Shown here: piece after piece, positions 22,353 through 31,501 of the stretch
How positions within the stretch are numbered: the first letter of the stretch is position 1
Layout of the letters: each line of letters opens with the position of its first letter
Assembly (NCBI RefSeq): GCF_024298865.1
Contig: NZ_CP101161.1
Span: 2,811,227-2,875,226, forward strand
DNA: 64,000 nt
Source: Halorarius halobius
Lineage (GTDB): Archaea; Halobacteriota; Halobacteria; Halobacteriales; Haloarculaceae
Direction: 5' to 3'
The notes under the pieces: generated by a model
The model's input: the letters and a program-made list of their open reading frames with translations, nothing else
Told to the model about the DNA's origin: nothing
Database searches by the model: none
Made by a program: the position numbers and the translations under genes

Positions 22353-23457
22353 CGTCGACCAGCGGCGCCGCGAGGACGGCCCCCGAAGCCGAAACGTTCG
22401 CGAGGAGCGTGTCGACGGGACCGTCGGGGGTTGCGCTCTCTAGTTCGCCACCGAGTACGCCCTCGATGACGGCCTCGTGGTCGGTCAGTCGCCGTCGGCG
22501 GTCGGACTCGATGGCGTCGCCCGTCCACGCGAGTTCGTAGACGCCCCACGTCGGCGCGTAGAACACGGAGCAGTCGGTCGGGTCGCTCGCGTCCACACAG
22601 ACCTGCGAGGAGCGGAACACGTAGAGTGCGTCGCCCTCGCCGGCCCGCGCCGAGTTGGTTCCCTGGCGCTCGGGGCTCCGGGCACCGACCGGGCCGTTCA
22701 CTACGGCGAACAGCGCCTCGCGGGCCGACGCCTCCAGCGAGCGGTCGCCCACCGCGGGAACCGCATCGAGCGCGGGCGTGTGCGTGGCGCCTTCGAGTCG
22801 CGCGTACGACTCCGTCGACGCCTCGGCCGGGAGATACAGCGCCCGTCGCCCGCCGACGAACGCCGTCGAGAGGTCGACCCGGACCTCCAGTTCGTCGCGG
22901 TCGAACTCGACCACGGCTGGGTGTCGCCCCGTGCTGTTGACGAGATGAGGGGTGCAGTAGACGACGCCGCTGGACGGGCCGGGAACCGACGCCTCGGGCG
23001 AGACGAGGGGGGTGTACCCCGGCGCCGCGACCGCGGGCGGCGACCCGGGCGTGGAGTCGAACTCCACCGTCGCGTCGAACGGGACGGGCGCCTGCCGGCG
23101 GGTCCGCGGCGATGGGATGGCCCGCGTCAGTTCCTGCACGCCGTCCTCGTCGCGGGCGTTGGCCAGTTTCGGTGCCCAGTTCACGCCCTGTCTGGTCGCC
23201 TCCGCGATGGTCGATGCGCTCGTGAGTGCGAAGTAGAGGTTGTCGCCGTCCGGGTCGAGTCCCCGGTACACCGGAAGTGTGACGCGGCCCGCCTCGCGGT
23301 CGAGACGGCGCGCACTCGGGAGCGTCGCCGGCACGGCAGGCGCGTCCGGCTGTCGGGTGGCGGAGCCCGTGGCTGTCAGCCCCGCCAGGGCCCCCACTGC
23401 GGCGGCCGCTCGAAGGAGCTGTCGGCGCGACGCCCCGGCGCCGTGGGTGTCGGACAT
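22327..23457 (-). CDS. Tat-exported protein, function unknown
   Basis: This 376-residue protein starts MSDTHGAGASRRQLLRAAAAVGALAGL, a textbook twin-arginine signal without lipobox Cys. It therefore should be secreted folded and soluble. Two cysteines in CVDASDPTDCSVFY may form a disulfide. No catalytic motif or domain was recognised. The ATG at 23457 was chosen because the Tat signal begins there. It converges on the S-layer paralogue with a 26-base overlap, and a working link to the surface layer is only suggested by position. Confidence 0.7.
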   Translation of the reverse strand: MSDTHGAGASRRQLLRAAAAVGALAGLTATGSATRQPDAPAVPATLPSARRLDREAGRVTLPVYRGLDPDGDNLYFALTSASTIAEATRQGVNWAPKLANARDEDGVQELTRAIPSPRTRRQAPVPFDATVEFDSTPGSPPAVAAPGYTPLVSPEASVPGPSSGVVYCTPHLVNSTGRHPAVVEFDRDELEVRVDLSTAFVGGRRALYLPAEASTESYARLEGATHTPALDAVPAVGDRSLEASAREALFAVVNGPVGARSPERQGTNSARAGEGDALYVFRSSQVCVDASDPTDCSVFYAPTWGVYELAWTGDAIESDRRRRLTDHEAVIEGVLGGELESATPDGPVDTLLANVSASGAVLAAPLVDVSPQNGSP

Positions 23458-23540
23458 CGTACCCCACGTTCGCGCCACAGCGGAATAATTAGCCACAGCC
23501 AATCGGGAAGCAGAGCGGCGCCGCGGGGAGAAACGCCGGC

Positions 23541-24248
23541 TTACTCGTCGAGAACGACCGGGACGCCGCGGCTCGCCACGTCGGCGGCGAACGCCCCGGC
23601 GTCCGTCTCCAGCGCGTCGAACGTGTCGTAGTGAATCGGGAGGACGAGGTCCGGGTCTATCGCGACGGCGAGGTCGGCCGCCTCGTGTCGGTCCATCGTG
23701 AACGACCCGCCGATGGGCGGGCAGAACAGTGACACGTCGAGCCGTTCGTGCCCCGCCAGCACGTCGGTGTCGCCGGGCCAGAACACCCGCACGTTTCGCC
23801 CCCACTCGCTCGGGACGGTGAGATGGTAGCCACACCCCAACCCCTCGGGGTGGTACGGCTCGCCGTCCGCTCCGGTGTGGGGGCCGTCGGGGTCGTTGTA
23901 CGCCGGCACCGTCCGAACGATGACCTCGCCGACCGCGATGTCTGCCTCGTCGTCCACCTCCCGAACCGTGAAATCGAGGTCGGCCGGTCGGTCCACGTCC
24001 CGGTCGATGCGGTGGGTGTTGACGCCGTCGAAGATGACGACCGTCGCGTCGGGCGCGGCCACGCGACGGATACCGTCGGGGTCGTAGTGGTGGTCGTGGG
24101 TGACACAGACCACGTCCCCGTCTCTCGGCTCCCGGCCGTCGAGCACGCCGTACCGACCGGGGTCACAGTAGACCGTGACGCCGTCGCCCGCGACCCGGAG
24201 GGTGGCGTAGCCCAGCCACTCGACGGTGAGGCCGTCGTGTTTGACCAT
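23541..24248 (-). CDS. MBL-fold metal-dependent hydrolase (UlaG/YcbL-like)
   Basis: This 235-residue protein resembles metallo-beta-lactamase-fold hydrolases of the UPF0173/UlaG type. It opens with VEWLGYATLRV and has the metal motif VTHDHHYDPDG (HxHxxxxD form). Later come FWPGDTDVL, with an Asp ligand, and VLPIHYDTF, with the last His. The spacing of the four motifs is normal, so an active di-metal site is likely. The substrate is unknown. The ATG at 24248 places the first beta strand at residue 8. Confidence 0.8.
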   Translation of the reverse strand: MVKHDGLTVEWLGYATLRVAGDGVTVYCDPGRYGVLDGREPRDGDVVCVTHDHHYDPDGIRRVAAPDATVVIFDGVNTHRIDRDVDRPADLDFTVREVDDEADIAVGEVIVRTVPAYNDPDGPHTGADGEPYHPEGLGCGYHLTVPSEWGRNVRVFWPGDTDVLAGHERLDVSLFCPPIGGSFTMDRHEAADLAVAIDPDLVLPIHYDTFDALETDAGAFAADVASRGVPVVLDE

Positions 24249-24384
24249 GCCCGTGGTTGCGTTCGGCGCCGCAAGTAGGTTGCCCACCGCGGTTTTCACG
24301 CCGAGAGAACGCACGCCCCGGTTTATGGCGTTGCGTCGCCTCGTTCCGGTAGTGACGCCCCTCGGCGTCGCTCCCTCCAGGACG

Positions 24385-24615
24385 ATGGTCTCCGACGACG
24401 AACTCGAACGCCACATCGAATCGGTCGAAGGACGCGGCCTCGGTGAGGTGACCGGCGAAATCAGCGAGGAGGCACGGGCCGTCCACGACGAACTGTTGAG
24501 CCGCATCGAGGCGACTCGGGCGGACGCCGCCAGCCGCGAGGAGATGTCGGACCTGGCAGAGAGAATCGAGGCGATAGAAACGCGGCTCGACGCCGTCGAA
24601 CGCCGCCTCGATTAG
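24385..24615 (+). CDS. Small coiled-coil protein
   Basis: This 76-residue highly charged protein is almost entirely alpha-helical by its heptad pattern (ELLSRIEATRADAASREE, then LAERIEAIETRLDAVERRLD). It should form a coiled-coil oligomer. The ATG at 24385 (MVSDDELERHIES) was chosen because upstream codons read as arginine-rich noise. Function unknown. Its stop overlaps the stop of the DNA ligase gene by four bases. Confidence 0.6.
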   Translation: MVSDDELERHIESVEGRGLGEVTGEISEEARAVHDELLSRIEATRADAASREEMSDLAERIEAIETRLDAVERRLD

Positions 24616-26255
24616 CGGTCGGCCAGTCGCCGGACCCGGTTTAGCGAGTCGGCGTCCTCCGGCGATGCGTCCTCGCGGACGGCGACGAACCGCGGGAACC
24701 GGAGGGCGTACCCCGAGCCGTACGTCGTCGAGGACTGTATCTCCTCGTAGCCCACCTCGAACACCACCTCGGGAACGAACGTGACGTCCTGGCCCGACGA
24801 CGTGCGGACGTACGGCTCCAGACGCTCCGTCAGCTCCGCGAGCTGGTCGTCGGTGACGCCCGTCGCCACCTTCCCGACGGTCGCGTAGCCGTCGCCGTCG
24901 GTGACGGCGATGCGGAACGTGCCGAACAGTTCAGCGCGGCGACCTTCCCCCCACTCGGCGCCGACGACGACGCAGTCGAGCGTCTCGACGTCCGGCTTCC
25001 GCTTCAGCCAGTTCTTCCCCCGGCGACCCGGCGTGTACGCCGACTCGGGGTTCTTCAGCATGATGCCCTCGTGGCCCGCCTCCAGCGCCCGTTCCTCGTG
25101 GGCGGCGATGGCGTCCGCATCGTCCGCGACGGCGAGCGTCGACACGCCCTCGTCCAACAGGTCGCGAAGACGGTCGTGTCGCTCGCTCAACGACGCGTCC
25201 AGCAGGTCCTCGCCGTCGGCGTGCAGGCAGTCGAAGGCGCGCAACTCCACCGCGACGGACTCGCGCATGCGCTCGACGTCGTGCTTCCGGCGGAACCGCG
25301 TGAGCACCTCCTGGAAGGGGAGCGGGTCGCCCGCGTCGTCGACGGCCACCACCTCGCCGTCGAGGATGGTCGGCGCATCGAGGCGGGCATCGACGAACTC
25401 GACTATCTCTGGGAGCGCCTCGGTCACCTCCTCCATGTTGCGCGAGAACACCCGCGTCTCATCGCCGTGGTGGACCTGCACGCGGGCGCCGTCGTACTTC
25501 GTCTCGACGACTACTTCGCCGAACGCCTCCAGTGCCTCCGTGGCGGTGCCGGCCTGCGCGAGCATCGCCTGCACCGGGCGACCCAGTTGTAGGTCGATGG
25601 CGTTGAGGCCAGCCTCCCCGTCGTCGCGGGCGCGTACGGCGACGAGGCCGTAGTCGTTCGACACCTGGAGGGCGCGCTCGACGGACTCGAGGGGCACGTC
25701 GAACGCTTCGGCGACGGCATCCCGAACCGTGCCGCCGCCGACGCCGATGCGCATCTCACCGAGGACGAGCCGCGCGAGCAGTTTCGCCTCGGACGGCGAA
25801 CACCGGTTGAACAGGCCGAACAGCGCGTCGCGTTTCGTGTCTTCCGAACCGGTTCCCTCGGCGGCCGCCAGCGCGCGCAACTCCTCGTCCACCTCCCCGA
25901 CGGTCAGGGCGTCGTCGCCGCCGCGGGTGAACGCACCGAGGCCGGTCTGACCGCCGAACTCGTAGCTCGCCGCGACCGCGCCGATTTCACCCACGTCCGC
26001 GAGTCTGTCCTCGACGTCGTCGGCGGTGACGTTGTGACCGGCCGCCCGCGCGATGGTCTCGTGAACCAGCGCCGGCCCCACGTCGAGTTTCGTCGAATCG
26101 TGGGCCGGGAACACCTGGCCCTGGAGGAACCTGGCGACGACGGGGAGGCCCTCGCCCGCCTCTGCCAGCAGGTCCGCGACGAGCGCGACCGTCTCCAGGT
26201 CGGCGGATTCGGCCTCGATGGCGTCGGCACGGTCGGCGAGGCGGGCGAACTCCAT
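24612..26255 (-). CDS. lig: ATP-dependent DNA ligase
   Basis: This 547-residue archaeal replicative-type DNA ligase seals nicks in replication and repair. It has the N-terminal DNA-binding domain (about 1-200), then the adenylation domain with motif I ETKYDGARVQVH (AMP-accepting Lys253). Motif III ELRAFDCLHADGEDLL and motif IV GHEGIMLKNPESAY follow, and motif V is NWLKRKPDVETLDCVVVGAEWG. The OB-fold ends with YEEIQSSTTYGSGYALRFPRF. All catalytic motifs are intact. The ATG at 26255 gives the family's usual N terminus (MEFARLADRADAIE). Confidence 0.94.
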   Translation of the reverse strand: MEFARLADRADAIEAESADLETVALVADLLAEAGEGLPVVARFLQGQVFPAHDSTKLDVGPALVHETIARAAGHNVTADDVEDRLADVGEIGAVAASYEFGGQTGLGAFTRGGDDALTVGEVDEELRALAAAEGTGSEDTKRDALFGLFNRCSPSEAKLLARLVLGEMRIGVGGGTVRDAVAEAFDVPLESVERALQVSNDYGLVAVRARDDGEAGLNAIDLQLGRPVQAMLAQAGTATEALEAFGEVVVETKYDGARVQVHHGDETRVFSRNMEEVTEALPEIVEFVDARLDAPTILDGEVVAVDDAGDPLPFQEVLTRFRRKHDVERMRESVAVELRAFDCLHADGEDLLDASLSERHDRLRDLLDEGVSTLAVADDADAIAAHEERALEAGHEGIMLKNPESAYTPGRRGKNWLKRKPDVETLDCVVVGAEWGEGRRAELFGTFRIAVTDGDGYATVGKVATGVTDDQLAELTERLEPYVRTSSGQDVTFVPEVVFEVGYEEIQSSTTYGSGYALRFPRFVAVREDASPEDADSLNRVRRLADR

Positions 26256-26279
26256 ACCGCGGGTTGCCGGGTGGTCGGA

Positions 26280-27509
26280 TTAAACGTCCCGGCTTCGTGC
26301 CAGCACGCGAGCCACACAGAGACTGAACACCGCAAGCAGACCCAGCGTCGCCGGCTGAACGACGAGGACGTGCTGGACGAGTCCCCACGGCAATCCCGGG
26401 TGCGACATCGGCCCGTAGATGCCCACGATACGGACGAGGTAGACGCTCACCTGCACGGCCAGGATGCTCCCGAGCACCACGCCCGGGCGCCCCGACGCGC
26501 GCCACTCGGTGGCGAGAGCGACGACGAGTCCCGGGCCGGCGAGCACCAGCGTCAGCGTGTTCGCCCCCGGCGCGACCAGCGGTATCGAAACGGCGCCGAG
26601 CGCAAACGCGCGGGCGTCGGCGCCGACCCGGGCGGCGACGGCCGACGCGCCGACCGCGACGCCGAGCAGGCTCCCACGGAGGACCGTCGCGACGCCCGGG
26701 AACCGGTAGTACGGCCGCGCGTGGAACGGGAGAGCCGACGGGTCGCCGCCGGCCGAATCGTCGCCCGCGAGCAGGACCTCGAGATACGCGCCGTGGGCGT
26801 CCGCGCCGAACGCCGCGACCCCGACGGCGAGCAGGCCGGCGACGGCGGCCGTGGCACCGACGAGTCGCCGCCGGTCGCCGACCAGATGGGCGCCGGCGGG
26901 CGCGGCGAACGGTTTGACCGCCGCAGCCAGCGCCGCCGCGGCACCGCCGAGATACGGCCGTTCGGGGCCCTCAGGGGCGACGGTGACGGCCGCCGACAGA
27001 CAGAACATCCCGGCCATGAACCCGGAGACGTTACCGATTCGCGTGAGGAAGAACACGGGCTGGAACCCCACCACCACGAGGGCGGCCAGCGCCCGCTGGC
27101 CACGCGAGAGCGAGAGGCCGAACGAGCCGGCCAACTTCAGGACGCTCCACCAGAGGAACAGGACCTGCCCGACGGTCCACAGCCATCGTGCCGACACCGG
27201 TGGCAGGCGGGTCACTGCGGCGAAGGGAACTGCGGCGGCCGGGGGATAGAGGAACTCGGTCGCACGCGGTCGTGTGACCCGCTCCACGAACTGCCCGGAC
27301 TCGTACAGCGGCAGGCCCGCCCGCGCTCGCAGGCCGGCGAGGTAGTACGCCTTGAAGTCGACGCCGCCGAACCGGAACGGGCCGCCGTCGGCCTGGACGA
27401 CGAGCGCGAGAAACGGGAAGGCGAGCAGGGCACTCAGTGTTAGCCAGCCGAGCGACGCGAGCCGCTCGTCGCCGTCCGCGAACGCCCGAAACTGCCGGCG
27501 GAGCGACAC
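26280..27509 (-). CDS. GT87/DUF2029-type membrane glycosyltransferase
   Basis: This 409-residue polytopic membrane protein has about ten hydrophobic segments. After the first helix it carries the GT87 (DUF2029) signature, an acidic loop DFKAYYLAGLRARAGLPLYE followed by FLYPPAAAVPFA. Relatives such as mycobacterial PimE transfer mannose from polyprenol-phosphate sugars on the outer face of the membrane. The acceptor here is unknown, and a role in surface glycan or lipid glycosylation is inference. The start is a GTG at 27509. It lies just upstream of DNA ligase on the same strand, with a 24-base gap. Confidence 0.75.
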   Translation of the reverse strand: MSLRRQFRAFADGDERLASLGWLTLSALLAFPFLALVVQADGGPFRFGGVDFKAYYLAGLRARAGLPLYESGQFVERVTRPRATEFLYPPAAAVPFAAVTRLPPVSARWLWTVGQVLFLWWSVLKLAGSFGLSLSRGQRALAALVVVGFQPVFFLTRIGNVSGFMAGMFCLSAAVTVAPEGPERPYLGGAAAALAAAVKPFAAPAGAHLVGDRRRLVGATAAVAGLLAVGVAAFGADAHGAYLEVLLAGDDSAGGDPSALPFHARPYYRFPGVATVLRGSLLGVAVGASAVAARVGADARAFALGAVSIPLVAPGANTLTLVLAGPGLVVALATEWRASGRPGVVLGSILAVQVSVYLVRIVGIYGPMSHPGLPWGLVQHVLVVQPATLGLLAVFSLCVARVLARSRDV

Positions 27510-27610
27510 GACTCGGGCAATTCAGTCTCGCGGAGTAAGTTTTGTGACCGACAACGCCGGCGCGCGCCGGCCGCGACCTGTGTAGGGCGGGAGAAATGCA
27601 GAACGCGGGG

Positions 27611-28330
27611 TCAGATGAGGTCGTCGAACTCCTTGTGTCCCTCGATGTCGACGCCCTCGTCGGTCACGTCCGCGAGGAACACGCCGTTGCCGGAGCCGGT
27701 GTCACGCTCGACGGCCGAGTGGATGCCGCGGGCCGCGACGGTGCGGGCCTCCTCGATGGAGAGGTCGTCGGCGTACTCGCGTTCCAGGACGCCGTAGGCC
27801 ATCTGCATGCCGGAGCCGGTGACGGTGTAGTCGTCCTCCATGACGCCGCCGGCGGGGTCCAGCGAGAACACGTGGCCGCCCGTCTCGTCGACGCCGCCGA
27901 GGATGGGCGAGACCATGAAGAACGGACCGCCGCGCAGGAAGTTGCCACACAGCGTCGAGAGCGCTTCCATGCTCATGTTCTCGCCACGGCGCGCCTCGTA
28001 GAGGTTCGCCTCCGCGCGGATGGTGCGGATGAACGACTGGGCGCCGCCGACGGAGCCGGCCATCGTCAGGGCGGCGGTCGGGTGGACCTGCTCGACCTTC
28101 TGGACGTCCTTGTTGGAGACGAACCGGCCCGCGAGCGACGCGCGCATGTCCGTCGCCATCACGACGCCGTCGGGCGTCGTCAGGCCGATGGTGGTCGTCC
28201 CGGTCTTGTTGACGTTCTCGAGGTCCTCCTCCGAGAGGTCGCTCTCGGGGAGTTCGCCCACCTGCGGCTCGTAGGGGTCGAACTCGGGTTCGAGCTGGTC
28301 GCGGACGTCGGAGAACTCTGGGGTACGCAT
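27611..28330 (-). CDS. psmB: Proteasome subunit beta
   Basis: This 239-residue catalytic subunit of the 20S proteasome has an acidic propeptide of 44 residues. It ends in NKTG, and self-cleavage exposes the nucleophile Thr45 (TTTIGL). The catalytic Asp and Lys of the family appear in ATDMRASLAGRF, and the SGSG-type loop is GSGMQMAYG. The ATG at 28330 is about 28 bases downstream of a TATA box. No alpha subunit gene is nearby. Confidence 0.95.
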   Translation of the reverse strand: MRTPEFSDVRDQLEPEFDPYEPQVGELPESDLSEEDLENVNKTGTTTIGLTTPDGVVMATDMRASLAGRFVSNKDVQKVEQVHPTAALTMAGSVGGAQSFIRTIRAEANLYEARRGENMSMEALSTLCGNFLRGGPFFMVSPILGGVDETGGHVFSLDPAGGVMEDDYTVTGSGMQMAYGVLEREYADDLSIEEARTVAARGIHSAVERDTGSGNGVFLADVTDEGVDIEGHKEFDDLI

Positions 28331-28353
28331 TGCCGGGCGTAAGCCACGGCCGC

Positions 28354-28363
28354 CCATAAACCC
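28354..28363 (-). promoter_or_regulatory. TATA box of psmB
   Basis: GGGTTTATGG on the minus strand, centred about 28 bases before the ATG at 28330, implies a leaderless proteasome beta mRNA. Confidence 0.55.
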
Positions 28364-28411
28364 CACTCTTCCGGTGGTCCGGCGCGGGCGAGCAGGGCCG
28401 CTACGGTCGGG

Positions 28412-28579
28412 TCACTCGGTCCGCTCCAGTGCCGCGTCGAGGCCGGCGATTACCCGGTCGAACGGGAGTTTGACGCCGACGCGGCTCGCGGCGAGCGCGA
28501 CGGGGAACAACAGCACTCCAAGCAGGAGGCTGAACTGGTACAGCGCGAGCAGGACGATTCGGTCGGGTCGGGTCGCCAT
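28412..28579 (-). CDS. 55-residue single-helix membrane protein
   Basis: This short gene was found by translating the gap upstream of psmB. The ATG at 28579 opens MATRPDRIVLLALYQ, a hydrophobic helix spans about residues 8-31, and the acidic amphipathic tail ends AALERTE. Codon use is typical of the window. It is on the same strand as psmB, 81 bases upstream, and could be cotranscribed. Function unknown. Confidence 0.6.
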   Translation of the reverse strand: MATRPDRIVLLALYQFSLLLGVLLFPVALAASRVGVKLPFDRVIAGLDAALERTE

Positions 28580-28869
28580 CGGTGGTCAGGTCGAGTCGAA
28601 CCGCGTTCCCACACATAAGCTTTCCCACCGGTTCGGGGGATGTCAGACGCTCGCACGACACACCTGACTGCTCGCCGTCGTGCGGTTCAACTGGGGTTGT
28701 GCTGTGTGCAACTGGAATGGTTGTAATCTCGACATTCGCGTGAGAGCGCGCGAACTCGCGGCCAACGTCGCCATAAGTTATCGGGCGGATTCGGCGAAGT
28801 GCCCACGCCGGCGCGCGCCGTCGCGGGAGAATCCACAGCGTCAAGTTCGACGCGCGGTAGGAGTCGCAC
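28580..28869. other. 290-base intergenic region
   Basis: This gap separates two divergent genes. A GCTTATGTG box near 28614-28622 may serve the 55-residue membrane protein, and CATAAGTTATC near 28770 may serve the UPF0212 gene with a leader of about 70-75 bases. The centre (28640-28750) is AT-richer than average and shows no gene or RNA that I recognise. Confidence 0.4.
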
Positions 28870-29232
28870 ATGAGCGACTACATGGTGGCGATGGAGGCCG
28901 CGTGGCTGGTGCGTGACGTGGAAGACGTCGACGACGCTATCGGCGTCGCGGTCAGCGAGGCCGGAAAGCGGCTCAATCAGCAGGACCTCGATTACGTGGA
29001 GGTGGACGTGGGGGCGACGCCGTGTCCGGCCTGTGGGGAGCCGTTCGACTCGGTGTTCGTCGCCGCCGACACGGCGCTGGTCGGACTCGTGCTCGAGATG
29101 AAGGTGTTCAACGTCGAGGGCGACGAACACGCCCAGCGGGTCGCGAAGAAGGAGGTCGGCGGGGCCCTCCGGGACGTGCCGCTCAAGGTCATCGAGACGA
29201 TGGAAATCGAAGGGCAGGACGACGACGAGTAG
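28870..29232 (+). CDS. UPF0212 (DUF555) family protein
   Basis: This 120-residue archaeal-only family protein opens MSDYMVAMEAAWLVRDVE. It has a CxxC knuckle in TPCPACGEPFDS (about 51-62) and the conserved LVGLVLEMKVFNVE segment. The CPxCG pair suggests half of a zinc site, perhaps completed in a dimer. Function unknown. It is transcribed alone, 61 bases before the HTH-CBS gene on the same strand. Confidence 0.8.
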   Translation: MSDYMVAMEAAWLVRDVEDVDDAIGVAVSEAGKRLNQQDLDYVEVDVGATPCPACGEPFDSVFVAADTALVGLVLEMKVFNVEGDEHAQRVAKKEVGGALRDVPLKVIETMEIEGQDDDE

Positions 29233-29293
29233 CGCCGTCACCGGGTTGCGGATTACCCCTGGTTTTTTGTATAACTAGAGGTTATTCGCAGAT

Positions 29294-29833
29294 ATGGAAC
29301 TACCGACGCCTGCGGACCTCCGCGAGAAGCGGAAGTCGCTGGAGCTAACCCAGAGCGAACTGGCCGAACGCGCCGACGTCTCTCAGCCGCTCATCGCCCG
29401 CATCGAGGGAGGCGACGTGGACCCGCGGCTGTCGACGCTCCGGCGCATCGTCACCGCGCTGGAGGAGGCGGAGGGGAACGTCCTGAAGGCGCGCGACCTG
29501 ATGCACGAGTCGGTGGTGAGCGTCTCGCCCGACGACTCCGTGCGGGCCGCCGCCAGCCAGATGGACGACGAGGCGTACTCCCAGTTGCCGGTGCTAGAAC
29601 ACGACCGGCCCGTCGGCTCAATCTCGCAGTCCGACCTCGTGGGACTCGACGAGGACGCCCGCGACCAGCCGGTCTCCGAGCACATGAGCGAGTCGTTCCC
29701 GACCGTCGCCGCGGACGCCTCTATCGACGAGGTGCGGCATCTCCTCGAGTACTACAAGGCCGTGATGGTCACCGAGGCCGGCGAGGCCGTCGGCATCATC
29801 ACCGAGGCGGACGTGGCCTCGCGGCTCTCCTAG
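29294..29833 (+). CDS. HTH-CBS transcriptional regulator
   Basis: This 179-residue protein joins an N-terminal XRE-type helix-turn-helix (about 5-60, LTQSELAERADVSQPLIARIEGG) to two CBS domains (about 68-120 and 128-178, the second ending GIITEADVASRLS). CBS pairs usually bind adenine nucleotides or SAM, so this is probably a nucleotide-sensing regulator. It is convergent with purM and shares a four-base stop overlap. Control of purine genes is an attractive but unproven idea. Confidence 0.82.
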   Translation: MELPTPADLREKRKSLELTQSELAERADVSQPLIARIEGGDVDPRLSTLRRIVTALEEAEGNVLKARDLMHESVVSVSPDDSVRAAASQMDDEAYSQLPVLEHDRPVGSISQSDLVGLDEDARDQPVSEHMSESFPTVAADASIDEVRHLLEYYKAVMVTEAGEAVGIITEADVASRLS

Positions 29834-30804
29834 AGCGACAGCCCCGCCACGTCGACCGACTCGCCGGCTTCGACGCGCCCGACGACCCGTCCGTCTGTCT
29901 CCGCGGCCACCCGCTCGGCGTCGGCCTCGGGCATCGCCGCCACGAACCCGGTGCCCATGTTGAACGTGCGGTACATCTCCTCGTCCGAGACCGCCCCCTC
30001 CCGCTGGACGAACCCGAACACCGCCTGCGGGTCGAACGGGTCCTCGACGACGTATCGGAACGCCCCCATCCGCGAGAGGTTCGTCCACCCGCCGCCGGTG
30101 ACGTGAGCCGCGGCGTGGGTGTCGGCGGCGTGCAGGTGGGGAAGCAGGTCGGTGTAGATGCGGGTCGGCTCCAGGAGCGCCTCGCCGAGCGTGTCGTAGT
30201 CGCCGAACGGGCAGGCGTCCGTGTAGTCGTGGTCGCGGGTCGTCGCCTCGCGGGCGAGCGTCAGTCCGTTCGAGTGGATACCCGACGAGCGCCATCCGAC
30301 GAGCGCGTCGCCCTCGCGGGCCTCGCCGTCGAACACCTCGTCTTTCGCCGCCAGCCCCGCACAGGTGCCCGCGAGGTCCAGGCCGGTGACGACTTCGGGC
30401 ATCACCGCCGTCTCGCCGCCCAGCAGGTGGACGTCGGCCCGCTTTGCGCCGGCGTCGAGCCCCTCACCGACCTGTTCGGCGAAGGTCTCGTCGGGGTCGT
30501 CGACCGCGAGGTAGTCGACGAACGCGACGGGCGTCACGCCCGCGGCCACGAGGTCGTTGACGTTCATGGCGATGCAGTCGATGCCGACCGTCGAGTAGTC
30601 GCCGAGCGCCTCCGCGACCAGCAGTTTCGTGCCGACGCCGTCCGTCGCCAGCGCGAGATACCGGTCACCGATGTCGAGCAGGCCGGCGTAGTCGCCCTCG
30701 AACTCGCCGACGGCGCCCATCAGCGCCGCCGTCGCCGCCTCGCTCGCCTCGATGTCGACCCCCGCCTCCGCGTACGTCAGCCCCTCCTCGCTGTCGTCGG
30801 TCAT
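29830..30804 (-). CDS. purM: Phosphoribosylformylglycinamidine cyclo-ligase (AIR synthetase)
   Basis: This 324-residue enzyme performs the fifth step of purine synthesis, ATP-dependent ring closure of FGAM to AIR. Diagnostic motifs are YAEAGVDI at the N terminus, LATDGVGTKLLVA (about 49-61), the DCIAMNVNDL segment, LGGETAVMPEV, and HVTGGGWTNLSRM with FNMGTGFVA near the C terminus. The ATG at 30804 gives the usual start. Confidence 0.95.
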   Translation of the reverse strand: MTDDSEEGLTYAEAGVDIEASEAATAALMGAVGEFEGDYAGLLDIGDRYLALATDGVGTKLLVAEALGDYSTVGIDCIAMNVNDLVAAGVTPVAFVDYLAVDDPDETFAEQVGEGLDAGAKRADVHLLGGETAVMPEVVTGLDLAGTCAGLAAKDEVFDGEAREGDALVGWRSSGIHSNGLTLAREATTRDHDYTDACPFGDYDTLGEALLEPTRIYTDLLPHLHAADTHAAAHVTGGGWTNLSRMGAFRYVVEDPFDPQAVFGFVQREGAVSDEEMYRTFNMGTGFVAAMPEADAERVAAETDGRVVGRVEAGESVDVAGLSL

Positions 30805-30922
30805 AGTCGAGACGCACACCACCGCGGGCAAAAGCACACCGGTGTCGCGGTCGACGTGTCGGCTCGCGTACGGTAATCGAGTTCAGCGAGACGTTTAGTG
30901 GCTCCTGCCGCTACACAGGCGT

Positions 30923-31501
30923 ATGTCCCCGAACCCCTCTCCCGACGTCGTCGCGCTCTGTGGCAGTCGCCGCGACGGGAGCGTGACCCGCATCGCGCTC
31001 CGGACCGCACTCGACGCGGCGGCCGACCGCGGCGCGACCACGACGCTCGTGGACCTCGACGACTACGAGTTGCCGCCGCTGGACCCCGACCGACCCGACG
31101 CGGGCGACGCGCCCGAACTCCGCCGGGTCGTCGACGCCGCCGACGCCGTCGTGCTCGGCACGCCCAACTACCACGGCTCGTACTCGGGCGTGCTGAAGAA
31201 CGCGCTCGACTACCTGGGCCGCGACGAGTTCGAGGGGACGACGGTCGGTCTGCTGGAGGTGGCGGGTGGGAGCTACCCGACGCCGCCGCTGGAGCATCTC
31301 CGGCAGGTGTGTCGCACGCTGAACGCCTGGACGCTCCCCCATCAGGTCGCCATCCCGAACTCCAGTTCCGCGACAGAGGGCGGTCGGTTGACCGACCGCG
31401 CGCTGGTCAGCCGCATCGAGGAACTCGGCGAGATGTGTGTCGAGTACGCGGGCGTCGACGCGTTCCCCGACGCCGCGCCCGAAGCGGCCGCCGGCGACTA
31501 A
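30923..31501 (+). CDS. NADPH-dependent FMN reductase
   Basis: This 192-residue flavodoxin-like protein has the FMN phosphate loop in ALCGSRRDGSVTR and the flavin-binding GTPNYHGSYSGVLKNALDYLGR segment typical of FMN_red enzymes. It probably reduces FMN, quinones or azo compounds in the cytoplasm. The ATG at 30923 follows a TTTAGTGG element at about 30893. It is convergent with the metalloprotease gene with a four-base stop overlap. Confidence 0.85.
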   Translation: MSPNPSPDVVALCGSRRDGSVTRIALRTALDAAADRGATTTLVDLDDYELPPLDPDRPDAGDAPELRRVVDAADAVVLGTPNYHGSYSGVLKNALDYLGRDEFEGTTVGLLEVAGGSYPTPPLEHLRQVCRTLNAWTLPHQVAIPNSSSATEGGRLTDRALVSRIEELGEMCVEYAGVDAFPDAAPEAAAGD

